A stretch of DNA of 18,104 nt from Entrophospora sp. SA101 (lineage: Eukaryota > Glomeromycota > Glomeromycetes > Entrophosporales > Entrophosporaceae), in assembly GCA_958430865.1 (NCBI GenBank), contig CAUDNR010004441.1, forward strand, positions 643-18,746, read 5' to 3'. The notes under the pieces were generated by a model. It was not told where the DNA came from. It was given only the letters and a program-made list of their open reading frames with translations, and ran no database searches. Below are positions 1 to 9,133 of the stretch, in pieces. Every line of letters starts with the position of its first letter. Position 1 is the first letter of the stretch. Position numbers and translations under genes: made by a program.

Positions 1-2
1 CA

Positions 3-1320
3 CAAAACCATTTGATTATTAAAAAAAAAGAATGGTTACAACAAAATTTAATTCACATTTATCAAATTTCATTAAATTACCCAACACTCAATTTACTTAA
101 TGATTATTTTGACAAGATAATTTTATATAATCTAGGTTTGTTTTTAAAATTTATAGGTTTTAAAAATATTGAAAATCCTACATTTATGTCTATAATAGAA
201 AGAGATAGTTTAGAATTAAAAGAAATTGAAATTTGGGATATTGTTGTCCAATGGGGAATAAGTCAAAATAAAGAATTGGAAAAAGACATTGTTGAGTGGA
301 AGAAGGAGGATTTTATCATGTTGAAAAATATATTGGAGGATATTATTCCATTGATAAGATTCAAGGAAATTTCATCAACTGATTTTTATAAAAAGATTAA
401 ACCTTATAAAGAAATCTTTATTAAAGAAATTTACAAAAAACTTTTTCAACACCATATTACTAATAATCATCAACCAAGATTATCACTTCAAGAAGGTTCA
501 AGAGCAGAAGCTGGAAAAATATTAAATTTAGAAATGAAACATTCAATTTCTGAATGGATTGTTTCTGCATGGACTGGTTGGAAAATCATACCATATAATG
601 AAGGTGATCTTCCTTACCAATTCAAATTAATTTTTTGTGGATCTAGGTCAGTTTTGCAGAAGAAATGTTATAATATAAAAGGAACTGTAGTTATAATGAA
701 ACTCAAAGAAACTGGTGAATTGGTTGGTGGTTATAACCCAGATTGTTGGAATAAAAAAGGATATTCTCCAGATAAAGGTTATCTTATTGCTGGGTTGGCA
801 AATCTGCAGTCCATTGATGGTCTATTGGTGGTCTATTGGGTCCATTAGTGTAACACTTTAACCATATTTAGTATTTTATTTAATGGCAATGGACCAGTCC
901 AAAATCCATCAGTTCTCAATGGACCAGTCAATTTGCCAACCCTGTCTTATTGAAGCGGACCAAAGTATTATTTTTAAACTTGGTAAAAATGAATTATCTA
1001 AGTCAATAATAAGCAGAAACCGATGTCCTGACTGGGCAATAGAACATAATAGTGGAGGTGTTTATTGTACTGAAGATAATATAAGCTTTTATGGAAATAT
1101 TATTAGTTTTCATGATTTGGCATTAGTTAACAGCATTGATGGTGAACCTTACTGTGATTATACTAAAGATGTTTATTGTGATGATTTGGAACTTATAAAT
1201 CATAAAAAAAGATTTTATAAGATAGAACAATTAGAAGTGTATAAATTAGTGGAAGACTGGACTTGGAGACCTACTTCAATCAAAACTAAGAAAAAGACCT
1301 CAAATAGAAATTTTAGCTGA
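3..1320 (+). pseudogene. BACK-TLDc domain protein gene (5' end off window), split by a MITE
   Basis: The reading frame is already open at base 3 (Q-N-H-L-I...), so the gene starts upstream; a BTB/POZ domain probably precedes, as in the BTB-BACK-TLDc family expanded in arbuscular mycorrhizal fungi. The first ~150 residues resemble a BACK domain (EWLQQNLIHIYQIS..., then IEIWDIVVQWGI and IPLIRF). TLDc begins near base 510 (SEWI, FKLIFCGSRS, ELVGGYNPDCW). It stops at TAG 846-848 inside an inserted element and resumes at about 953 with FKLGKNE, CPDWAIEHNSGG and a typical TLDc end (LEVYKLVED), finishing at TGA 1318-1320. Removing bases 790-952 (the element plus one target copy) rejoins both halves in frame with no other lesion. 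TLDc proteins are linked to oxidative-stress protection and V-ATPase interaction in other eukaryotes; the role here is unknown. As it stands the product would be truncated within TLDc. The family call is firm from motifs; the BTB part is inferred. Confidence 0.8.
790..944. mobile_element. 155-bp hAT-type MITE inserted in the TLDc gene
   Basis: The left end CTGGGTTGGCAAAT (790-803) and the right end ATTTGCCAACCCTG (931-944) are inverted repeats with one mismatch in 14, and similarity continues inward (TCCATTGA against GGTCCATTGA). The element is flanked by an exact 8-bp direct repeat TCTTATTG at 782-789 and 945-952. An 8-bp duplication with CAGGG-type ends is typical of the hAT superfamily. 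There is no coding capacity, so it is non-autonomous. The near-perfect ends and exact duplication suggest a fairly recent insertion. Confidence 0.85.
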
Positions 1321-1633
1321 AATTTAATATCAAAATTCAAATTTGTTATTTTAAAATTAGGATAAAATTTTATTGTTTGGACTTGAAATGGTTGATTTCA
1401 TAAATCGACAATCCAATAATTAATTAATTAAATAAACAAAGATAGCTTTGCTAATTAACAATGGTTTTATTCATATATTTAATTGAAATCATTAATTATA
1501 TTGAATGAAACTAAATATCATAAAAATCTCACTTTTTGATCCTTCAATAAAATTTTCTTGTGTTTGTTTCATCAGTTTCTTTAATGGCATTTTCATCAAT
1601 TTCTCAAACATGTGTAATTTATCTGGATACTAG
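1321..1633. other. AT-rich 3' flank of the TLDc gene
   Basis: No credible coding region is seen on either strand. This is AT-rich sequence downstream of the TLDc stop codon. Confidence 0.5.
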
Positions 1634-1776
1634 CAGGGCTGGCTGCGTAACTCAAATGAGCACTTGGCTAAACTGACTAAACTATTTAGTCATATGTTAA
1701 GTCAAGTTTAGTCAAGTTTAGTCAAGATGTTTGTTACTAAATTAGGTTATTAACCCCCTTTATGCTGCCAGCCCTG
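1634..1776. mobile_element. 143-bp hAT-type MITE
   Basis: The ends CAGGGCTGGCTGC (1634-1646) and GCTGCCAGCCCTG (1764-1776) are inverted repeats with one mismatch. They are flanked by an exact 8-bp target duplication GATACTAG at 1626-1633 and 1777-1784. The interior has direct repeats of a GTCAAGTTTA unit (about 1702-1725) and no open frame. The termini resemble those of the MITE at 790-944 (CAGGGYTGGC), so both may be mobilised by related hAT transposases. Confidence 0.85.
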
Positions 1777-1784
1777 GATACTAG

Positions 1785-2898
1785 TATTTGAAATTCTCCA
1801 AAATAATTTCTTTTAATTTGAATTGTGGCATTTGGTCAAAGGTGTAAATGGTTTATACACTTCCTGGTCATAAATATAGGGAAATAATGTATAAAGAAAC
1901 ATGAAAAAAATAAAAAATTTATTATCCTAACCACATTTGCTTATTAAGTAAAAATTCATTTTAATATCAAATAGAATAATATACCGAAGATTCACCACAT
2001 ATAAATAAACATTCATTGTTTTATGAACCTTAAAAAATAAAATGAATTTTTTGGAATTTTTAAAAAAATCTTTGCCTCGAAAATTGACTGCAATGACAAG
2101 TTATAATGACCTTTGTGGTACAAGTAAAAATGTGTCTAATGTTTCTAGTTACTTCTAAAATTCTTGATCATTTGGTAAATTAATTAGTGAGAAAAAAAAT
2201 AAAACATAGAAAATTTTACAAAACAATTCGACCTCAAACTGCTCACCAATTTGAAACATAAAAGACATCAAAAAATATATGAAACTGTTTTAAATTAATT
2301 GACGATCCGTGAATGAATGAGAGAATTTTTGTGTGATCGGTGGGGCAAAAATGTAAAAAAATCACCAATCAATAATGTTTAACAAACAATAAAGCACAAC
2401 GTTTCTGTATTACAAACTTATTCTTTTTATGTTATATATAAAGTAAATCTCATAGATTACTGTATTAAAATATTAAAGGGTTTGGAATGTTTCTTGAAAA
2501 CTTTTGTATGTAGGCCGCTGAGATTTCAAGAAGTCAATAATATATAAAAATTTCGGAATTTTTTAACTTTCAGCCAACATTATCAAGTATTCTGACCAGA
2601 GTTATGCTCTTTTTTTTATCGGTTTATTAACAAAAAAACTTTTATTTTATAAGTCAAGTCAATAAAATAACTGCAAAAGAATTTTAAAGAGGTATTTAAC
2701 AAGCCTGAAAGAATTCTAAGATTGTTTTCTATATTTTTTGTGTGTACATGAGAAATAACTTGTGAAGATGGTGAGATTTAGGGTATTTCTTATTTTATTA
2801 ATAACAATTAGCAACAAAATTTCATAATAAAATGATCAACATTGCACCCATTCATAAACGGATTGCCAATTAAATCACTTTCTTATTTTCAATCAAGG
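1785..2898. other. AT-rich non-coding stretch
   Basis: About 1.1 kb with no convincing coding region on either strand, even when TGA is read as Trp. No terminal-repeat element was recognised. It lies downstream of the last minus-strand coiled-coil gene, so the unknown far end of that element may be here. Confidence 0.4.
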
Positions 2899-3402
2899 TC
2901 ATTTTTTAGTTTCTTTAACTTCAATTTGAGCAGTTAGTTGAGTCTGCTGTTTCTTTAACTGTTCAACTTCACTTTTAAGTCTTTGAATTTTATCTAATAA
3001 TTCTTGCTTCTGCTTATTATGCCAATCCTTTGAAACTTCTAAAGCTTCTAAATGATGTTTTAAGTCTTTATTCTGCTGTTCTAATCTGCCAACATAACTC
3101 TGTGCCATTATTTCTGTTATGGTTGGGGTTTTGACTGGTTCATCTTTCCTCAAATCACAAAAACAGTCTATCCTGTTTCTCATAATTCTACCACAATCAT
3201 TACAACATGGCAAAGTATCATCATCAAGAGCTTTTTTACACTCAACACAAATATAAGCAATGTCATTGTAATCATTATTGCTTGTATTGTAAGATACTAT
3301 TTTGTAAGTAGCAGTTAAACTTCTTTCTCTTTCAAAAGGACAGAAATTACAATGCCATTTATCTCCTCTCCTTAGCTCATTAACTTGATATTCTAATTTC
3401 AT
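2899..3402 (-). CDS. Zinc-finger/coiled-coil protein of unknown function (code-4 block)
   Basis: I do not recognise this protein. The ATG at 3402 is preferred; a longer frame exists only with a TTG start at 3435. The 167-residue product has an N-terminal cysteine-rich part with several CXXC pairs (CNFC, CVEC, CNDC) and a final CFC, suggesting one or two zinc-binding modules. The C-terminal ~75 residues form a predicted coiled coil rich in Lys, Gln, Glu and Leu. The segment HHLEALEVSKDW closely matches CHLEALEVAKQW in the adjacent upstream gene, so the two are probably related. The start lies one base after the apparent TAG stop of that gene (3404-3406), a packing unusual for a fungal nuclear genome but normal in bacteria. 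Both Trp codons here are TGG, so this gene alone does not demand code 4. The frame is intact; the function is unknown. Confidence 0.6.
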   Translation of the reverse strand: MKLEYQVNELRRGDKWHCNFCPFERERSLTATYKIVSYNTSNNDYNDIAYICVECKKALDDDTLPCCNDCGRIMRNRIDCFCDLRKDEPVKTPTITEIMAQSYVGRLEQQNKDLKHHLEALEVSKDWHNKQKQELLDKIQRLKSEVEQLKKQQTQLTAQIEVKETKK

Positions 3403-3403
3403 G

Positions 3404-4183
3404 CTATTTATTCTTTTGCAAGATATAGGTTTCAAATTTTTCTTGAGTTATTGCTTTTACTTGGCTAACCTTGTTCTTTTACTTTGTTAGTTAGGAGTTT
3501 GAGTTTTCCTTCATTCTTTGGTAAGGATGGTAATTCTTGGAGTTGCTTGCCAGATAAATATTTCTGCCATGCCACAATATTTTCCAACATTTCTATTTTC
3601 CTAGAAGCTCTTTCTAAGTTGTCATCTTTTTCTTTGCTTTGTCTTATTCTCCACTGTTTAGCCACTTCAAGAGCCTCTAAGTGGCAGTCAGATGTTTCCT
3701 CCTCTAATTCTAATGCTTCTTCTAATCGTTGAATTTCCTCTGCTTGACTTTCAATTCCTCTTCATAATCTCTCTTTTGTTGATTCAATTGACTATTTAAA
3801 TTGCTTATTCTAGAATAGCTTCCAGCATAACTACCACCTAATTCATTTGAATAATCAATAAACCCTTCTAACATTTCTTCAATTGTAATGTTATCAAATC
3901 AAACTCTTTTACAGTTTTTGGCTCATTCTCTGGTTTCATTAGGATCTACTGCCATTCTTAGTTTACCTTCATCCATTCACTTTTTATTTAGTTTCTTATA
4001 TCATCATGTTCCCTTAAGAGCATACATACTAACTTCACACTTTTCATCAAGAGACTGACCAGTAACATGTCAGATTTTTAGTTTAAGATTTTCTTCTTTA
4101 TCTGCTAATTGCTTCTTTAAATTTCCATTCTCTTCTGTCATTTTTTTATTACTTTCTTGGAGTTCACTTATAATGTTTGTCAT
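3404..4183 (-). pseudogene. Coiled-coil protein gene with six in-frame TGA codons and two frameshifts
   Basis: From the ATG at 4183 the frame reads MTNIISELQESNKKMTEEN... and meets TGA at 4070-4072, 4004-4006, 4001-4003, 3977-3979, 3923-3925 and 3899-3901. All six fit Trp (for example ALKGT-WW-YKKLNK-W-MDEG), and there is no TAA or TAG in the frame over that stretch. The frame then needs one extra base near 3750 (GAGGAATTGAAAGTC) to continue into a long heptad-rich region (EEIQRLEEALELEEE, HLEALEVAKQW, IVAWQKYL), where both Trp are TGG. A second one-base slip near 3468 would lead to a C-terminus ending EKFETYILQKNK at TAG 3404-3406; otherwise it stops at TAG 3465-3467. With standard code this is a badly broken pseudogene. 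With TGA as Trp it is a nearly intact coiled-coil protein of about 255 residues. The function is unrecognised. Confidence 0.6.
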
Positions 4184-4197
4184 GACTTTCTTTTTAT

Positions 4198-4394
4198 TAC
4201 ATTTTTTTTTATTTATTCTTTTAATATACTAATATCCTTTTTATGAGGGCATATTAAGTATATAGATTATTTTAGTACTTTTTACTTTAAAAGTGGAAAA
4301 AAGCTAACAAAAGATTAAACTTATTAAACTTAATAACAGCAAGAGACAAATTAATGAGTGATAAAGTCATGGAAGTGATTTTATTCTAAATATT
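4198..4394 (-). other. Spacer between transposase and coiled-coil genes
   Basis: About 200 bp of AT-rich sequence separates the TAA of the transposase-like gene from the ATG of the coiled-coil gene. A weak hairpin (CTTTTTACTTT with AAAGTGGAAAAAG, about 4277-4304) is visible and could be a terminator-like structure; this is only suggestive. Confidence 0.3.
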
Positions 4395-6143
4395 TTATTT
4401 ATTGCCAATATAGAATGGTTTTGGGCAAGTAATATCTTTGAATTCATCTCTAACAAATAGGCGAATATTATTATAAAGGTATTCTTGTCTTTTGTAATCC
4501 AAAGGAGGTGGTGTTAACACTAAAATAGATAAAGCTTTAATTTCTTCAAAAATATCTGCTTTCTTGGTTTTCAATAAATTGAATTCAGTAAAAGGTCCAT
4601 TAGCAACTTCTTGAACTTTCACTGTACCGAGATTAGATGCTTCAAAAAGAAAATGTTGATATTTCTGGATGCTTGGTAATTTCCTAAAATAAATCCCCAA
4701 AATAGCTTTAATATCTAAATATTGAAAACCTTTTCCACCTTCATAACACTGAGTTTTATTTAATCCAGCTGGGCTAGACTTTTTTATCACATCAACTACG
4801 TGGACCAGACAATCTGTTCTTATTCTTCTATAGAGTTTTTTAATCATGCCAAAATTACCATCACATTTGAATTTGGTATGTCCTGGAATCATGAAATTCA
4901 ATTCAATACTTTCATAATATCCACAAATTACTAAATACAGGTAAAACCAAATAGTGGTGTTATTTTTATTCTGTCCATTAGCATTATCACAAGTAATCTT
5001 TAAATGCTTTTCACCTTTATTTAATTTTTTAATTCCATCAAAAATCATGCTAAGAGTGCCATTAGGACCTTTACTTATGATTTCATCTTCATTAAGAACA
5101 TAATTGATTTGTTTCCTTACTGCTTCATCTTGAATACCAAATAAATGAACTTTACATGGACTAAGGTAATATATTTTACTTACTTGTTGATCTGAATGGG
5201 GTACATGAACATTTTGGGCTCAATCATAACTATAATGAGCAGTAGCATCAATACCGCAATATTTTGTTTTGCCCTTTGAATAATTTTGATCAACTAATTT
5301 TCTTTGTTCTTCTGCTAATTTGGTGTTTTTATTATAATAATTTCTTTCTAATCTTGCCTTGGACAGATGTTCTTTAAATCTTTTAAGCAAATCTTTAGCT
5401 TCTTCCTCTTGGCGAGCATTATAATGTAAACCATCTCTAAAATGTTGACAAGTATCACACAAATCAGTCCTTGGACTCATGATTTGAATTTCTGGTATCA
5501 ATTGATATCATAACTTTCTGAAGGCATCATATTTTAAAAGTTTCAATTTGTTATCTTCTTCTAGGCCAGCCAGAAAGTCTCTATGCACTGATTTATAACT
5601 CATTTCAGTTGGTAAAAAGATAACTGATTGGGTTATTCTATTAATACTTCTTCCTGGACTTGGTAATCCATGGACTTCTGCATAATTTTCTAGAAAATTC
5701 TTTACAATTTCAGCAACATTTTTGTCAATCACCATTTTAGTTTTCCATTGAGGCATTCTTTTAATATTGCCATGAATTCTTGGCAAAAGACCATTTTTTA
5801 TCAGATGATTTCTGATATTTTCAAAATAAGTTCTGCCAATCCCTAACATATTGAGATAAGTTTCTTGTGTGTTGTGATCCCAATGATAGAAAGTTCTTTT
5901 ATTAGACCTAGTTTTCTTTTTAAGGCGTCTGCTAGTGTTTGTTAATCCACCATCCATTGCTTTAAGCTGAGCCATTAAAAATATATCTTGTTCAGACTTG
6001 GAAAGAGCTTGAAAAGATTCTCTTAATTCTGCAAATTGTTCCTTGGGAATTCTTGAAGAACAACCACAATTACAACCTTTTTCTAAAAAATCAATTGCTT
6101 TTTGATATTCATTAGAACCATTATATTTATTATTACTTTTCAT
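4395..6143 (-). pseudogene. DDE/RNase H-fold transposase-like protein, full length if TGA is read as Trp
   Basis: One continuous minus-strand frame from ATG 6143 to TAA 4395-4397, 582 residues, interrupted only by TGA at 5508-5510 (FRKL-TGA-YQLIPE) and 5220-5222 (HYSYD-TGA-AQNV). In the family as I recall it, both sites carry an aromatic residue. The order is a cysteine cluster (CNCGCSSRIPKE), a helix-turn-helix-like region, a DLCDTCQHF zinc motif, a coiled-coil linker, then a nuclease-like core with candidate acidic residues in CGIDATAHYSYD and ITCDNANGQNKNN plus the GHTKFKCDGNFG motif, and a conserved C-terminus. It resembles a large family of uncharacterised transposase-like proteins repeated in animals and fungi; possibly DUF7869-like, but I cannot confirm that. 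Three other Trp codons are TGG. The first codons recur at 12819. With standard code this is a pseudogene. Confidence 0.7.
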
Positions 6144-6321
6144 ATACACCTATCCCTATATATATAATTTTATAATTTCATGTTCACTTTGTAGGTTTTC
6201 ATTTATTTTAAAATTGAAATTGGTCTTGTGATGACAAGCAAAGTAAGCAGAAAGAATTAAATTTGAGTGGATTTGTGAATAAATATCAGAAATATATATT
6301 CAATAATTGATATAAAAAAGT

Positions 6322-7180
6322 AAGGCTCCAAACAAATCAATGAAATTTGAACTGATTCGAATCAATTCAAATTCGAATCGAATCGAATCACCTAATTTTT
6401 GATTCGAATCAGTTCTAATCGAATTGAACCAAATTTGAATTGTACCCTGATTCGATTTGATTCAAATATTAAATATATATAATTTCAAACTGATTCGATT
6501 TGAACTGACTTGAATGTATAATTTGATTTGAACTGATTCAACTCAACTCGATTCAAACTAGTGATGGTGGTCAAAACTACGCTTAATTGCCGAAATTAAT
6601 TGGCCTAAACTTTGACGAAACTAATTTTAATGGCTGAAATTGGGAGTTTTTAAAATAAAGTAGATTGATTTAGATACTTATTGGACGAAACTATCTTTTT
6701 TTCAAAACAGTTTTGGCTACTATCACTAAATAATATTCTTTATCGATTAAAAAATTTAAAATATACACAATCTTAGTTAGCAGATAGTTTGTGTTTAGAA
6801 ATTTTTTTCCAAAAGTCCATTATTGTTATATTCAAAACTTGTCACATGACCATTAATATTAATATCAAGAAATCCATTATTATTATCATGGAAAAATGAA
6901 AAACTTGAATAAATATCATATCAAGAAGAATTTTATTATCATTAAACCATTCTTAGACCTCAATCCATTAGTATTCATTTAATTGAGGCACATTAATTGA
7001 GATTCACTGTGTAATATTTAAATTATCAAATTAAAAATATAAATTTAATATGACATTAAAAAAATTTTAGGAATCCGGTTGATTCAAATCAATTCAAATC
7101 AAATCAAATTGACTACAGAACAAATCGAATCGAATCGAATCACTCTCAAATTCGAATCGATTCAATTCATTCGGAGCCTT
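6322..7180. mobile_element. 859-bp terminal-inverted-repeat element with degenerate ATTCGA arrays
   Basis: The left end AAGGCTCCAAACAAATCAAT (from 6322) and the right end ATTCATTCGGAGCCTT (to 7180) are imperfect inverted repeats. Both arms (6340-6555 and 7070-7165) are packed with degenerate GATTCGAATCGAATC repeats on both strands, so long hairpins can form. There is no open frame. The flanks ATAAAAAAGT (6312-6321) and ATAAAAGAGA (7181-7190) could be a decayed 8-10 bp target duplication. It interrupts the 5' flank of transposase element copy 1 and is absent from copy 2. The superfamily is not recognised. Confidence 0.6.
6559..6728. mobile_element. 170-bp MITE-like element nested in the 859-bp element
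   Basis: The left end TAGTGATGGTGGTCAAAACT (6559-6578) and the reverse complement of the right end (about 6709-6728, TAGTGATAGTAGCCAAAACT) differ at 3 of 20 positions. TAGTG-type ends fit hAT elements, but no target duplication is visible (ATTCAAAC against AATAATAT). It has no coding capacity. Confidence 0.5.
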
Positions 7181-7834
7181 ATAAAAGAGAAAATAAAAAT
7201 CCTCAATTGGTTCCATGAAAAATAAATATGTTAGATTTAAATTATTTATTATTACTAAAAATGGATAAGATAAATTATCTTGAGACCTGAGATTTATTGA
7301 TCAACTAAAACAGATAAACAAATAAATAAAAGATAATTATTGTTATTTCTAAAAAAACAATTGAAGAAAATTGTTGATTATACTAAAACATTAAAACAGA
7401 TTTTTTTATCTTAAAATTAATGCACAATGTAGTCTTCTGAGATTTTTGCTGAATGTATCATTTGACCTAATAAAGTCTAATTGAAATGTACTAAAAAAAA
7501 ATAAACAAATGTTTGAAAATTTTTTTTTTTTAATCAAAAAAGAAATTTCAAAATATAAAAATATGATAGATGTTGGACTGAGTTTGATGTATCAAAAAAA
7601 ACATTTAATGACATTAATTCAACCAAACCTTTTTTAAAAAAAACTGACTATCACTTGTGTGATTGATTCAATCATTAACACTGAGAAACAAACAATTTCA
7701 GAATTATTGAAATTAATGGCATTGAAATAAATAATAATTTTTTAATTATATAGATAAAAAATAAACAAGACTTAGCTATTTAATCATTTCTTTGTATGTG
7801 AATGCCTCCATCCATCAAATATTCATGATGGTCA

Positions 7835-8337
7835 AAAGTATTAATATTTAACAATTAATTATTTAAATGTTTATTTTGTTGAAAAAAATATACATTGATA
7901 GTGTACATTTTCTGTGCTTAACATCCATGTGACCCTAAGTCTGGACAAAAGATCCCTTTCTATGAGTTTGGCTGGTATATCCCAAAGGCATCCCCTGTCT
8001 TGTCAGTGGCATGCCTACTCACCAACAACCCTACCCCCATTTACTAAAATAACAAATTCAGTTGGTCAGATAAAAATTTAGAGAAGCAGAAAATTTGGGA
8101 AAATGATTAATTTATAACAAAACATACCAAACAAAATCCAAACCATTTTTATGGCTTTTTTCTTTTTCCTTGTTGGCAATATTGCTGACAAGGATGTATA
8201 TAATCATGCAATGATATTAACCTACAGGACAGAGGACTGATTGGGCAAAAACCCAGTCCAGTCCCCTACCCAAAATCATTAAATTGGTTAGCATCAGAAA
8301 AACAGAGAATTTATGAAGTGGTTATACAAAACAAACA
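7835..8337. other. Non-coding stretch with small hairpins
   Basis: No coding region is supported. A less AT-rich patch at about 7915-8040 is unexplained. There are two short palindromic structures: 8167-8194 (TCCTTGT..GCAATATTGC..ACAAGGA) and about 8233-8263 (GGACTGATTGGG with CCCAGTCCAGTCC). Either could be a transposon-end remnant. Confidence 0.35.
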
Positions 8338-8362
8338 CTATTTTACAACTTCCCTCTTAACA

Positions 8363-8647
8363 TCAGAGCCCAAATGCAATTTCAGGGCCGCCAACCCTGC
8401 TCTGAATTGCGACCTCCTGTGCTTGAAACAAGCTGCAGATTCTCGTTGCTTTGATGGATCTGGATATTTACATGGCATTAATATTCATCTGCAGAGTTGC
8501 GACTTGGTCACAGTGCCATCCTTACCCTAGAGGTGGGATCGTTACAGGCAACTTTTCGGCCAGCATGCCAGCAGCCTTCTCTGGTCTGGGAAGATTAGTG
8601 AAAGTGTCATTGACGATTGATGCAGTCTCGGTAAATTCCAGGGCCAT
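8363..8647 (-). CDS. Doubtful two-exon small gene divergent from the kinesin
   Basis: This region is clearly richer in GC than its surroundings. On the minus strand an ATG at 8647 in good context (GGCAACATGGCC) opens 40 codons beginning MALEFTETASIVNDTF and including PRPEKAAGMLAEKLPVTIPP, followed by a good donor GTAAGG (from 8525). An acceptor ATATCCAG ends at 8460, giving a 65-bp intron and a second exon 8363-8459 that ends in TGA, 72 residues in all. A different junction would give another frame running to TAG 8338-8340 (rich in Arg and Lys, ending KREVVK). I recognise no family. The support is composition, intron signals and amino-acid texture only. It could be a remnant of a larger gene. 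Confidence 0.3.
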
Positions 8648-8651
8648 GTTG

Positions 8652-8660
8652 CCCCCCCCC
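8652..8660. repeat. C9 homopolymer
   Basis: A run of nine C bases just upstream of the ATG at 8647 (minus strand). It is unusual in this AT-rich DNA and prone to slippage or sequencing error, so frames upstream of it are unreliable. Confidence 0.7.
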
Positions 8661-9133
8661 TGGAGTTCGGTTGCATCATTGTATCATCATAGAAATCTTG
8701 GTCAGATTAGCCTTATGCACACGAGGAACATGTGTGAATGACTGTAAAGTGTTCAAGGTAGCGTGCGTGCTTAACATCTGCCAATTTCCTGTAATCAAAC
8801 ATCGCATACTCGAAATGTTTCTTTTTCAACCGTGTGCTGCCTTGACATCTTGTGATTATAATAATATAATTAATATTATTATTATTACGATTACGCAAAG
8901 CAAAATATTTTCAATGAAAATCTTGTAATTACCCAGCAAGATCTGCTCTGCGTTTTGATTTCCAATTAAAATATTTATAAACCAAAATAAAAATATACCA
9001 CATTATATCTGGTTAGTTATTAACACTTCTTCTTTAGGAGTCCCGAACAACAACGTTCACGTTTTGTCACCTTGGACTCTGTCAAAAAATAAATTGTTTT
9101 TCCAAGAAAAAAAAAATCAAAAAAAAAAATCAA

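Larger units (their letters stand above)
4395..7834 (-). mobile_element. Transposase element copy 1 (minus strand), 5' end at about 7834
   Basis: The 5' boundary is set by comparison with copy 2. A perfect 37-bp inverted match pairs 7798-7834 with 11115-11151, and no clear similarity continues past either point. Further matches include 7662-7681 with 11902-11921 (20 of 20), 7573-7582 with 12008-12017, 7309-7327 with 12481-12499, and 6081-6180 with 12783-12881, which covers the transposase start. So the element has about 0.9 kb of non-coding 5' flank, now split by an 859-bp insertion. The 3' end is undefined: it may be near 4395 or may include the coiled-coil genes down to 2899. No inverted copy of the 7834 end was found on the low side. 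Confidence 0.6.

Noticed and set aside
3484..3732. Plus-strand open frame opposite the coiled-coil gene
   Set aside because: It is the antisense shadow of the minus-strand heptad-rich coding region; its Ser/Leu/Cys-rich texture is typical of reverse-read coiled-coil DNA.
4395..6143. RIP or cytosine-deamination as the cause of the TGA codons
   Set aside because: Not excluded but disfavoured: TGG sites show only TGA, never TAG or TAA, and the abundant CAA and CAG codons remain unmutated.
6340..6555. CRISPR-like look of repeated GATTCGAATC motifs
   Set aside because: The repeats are degenerate, overlap without spacers and occur in both orientations as arms of an inverted-repeat element in a eukaryotic locus.
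8318..8928. Several short plus-strand open frames in the GC-richer island
   Set aside because: They overlap in different frames, lack splice or family features, and lie opposite a better minus-strand candidate.
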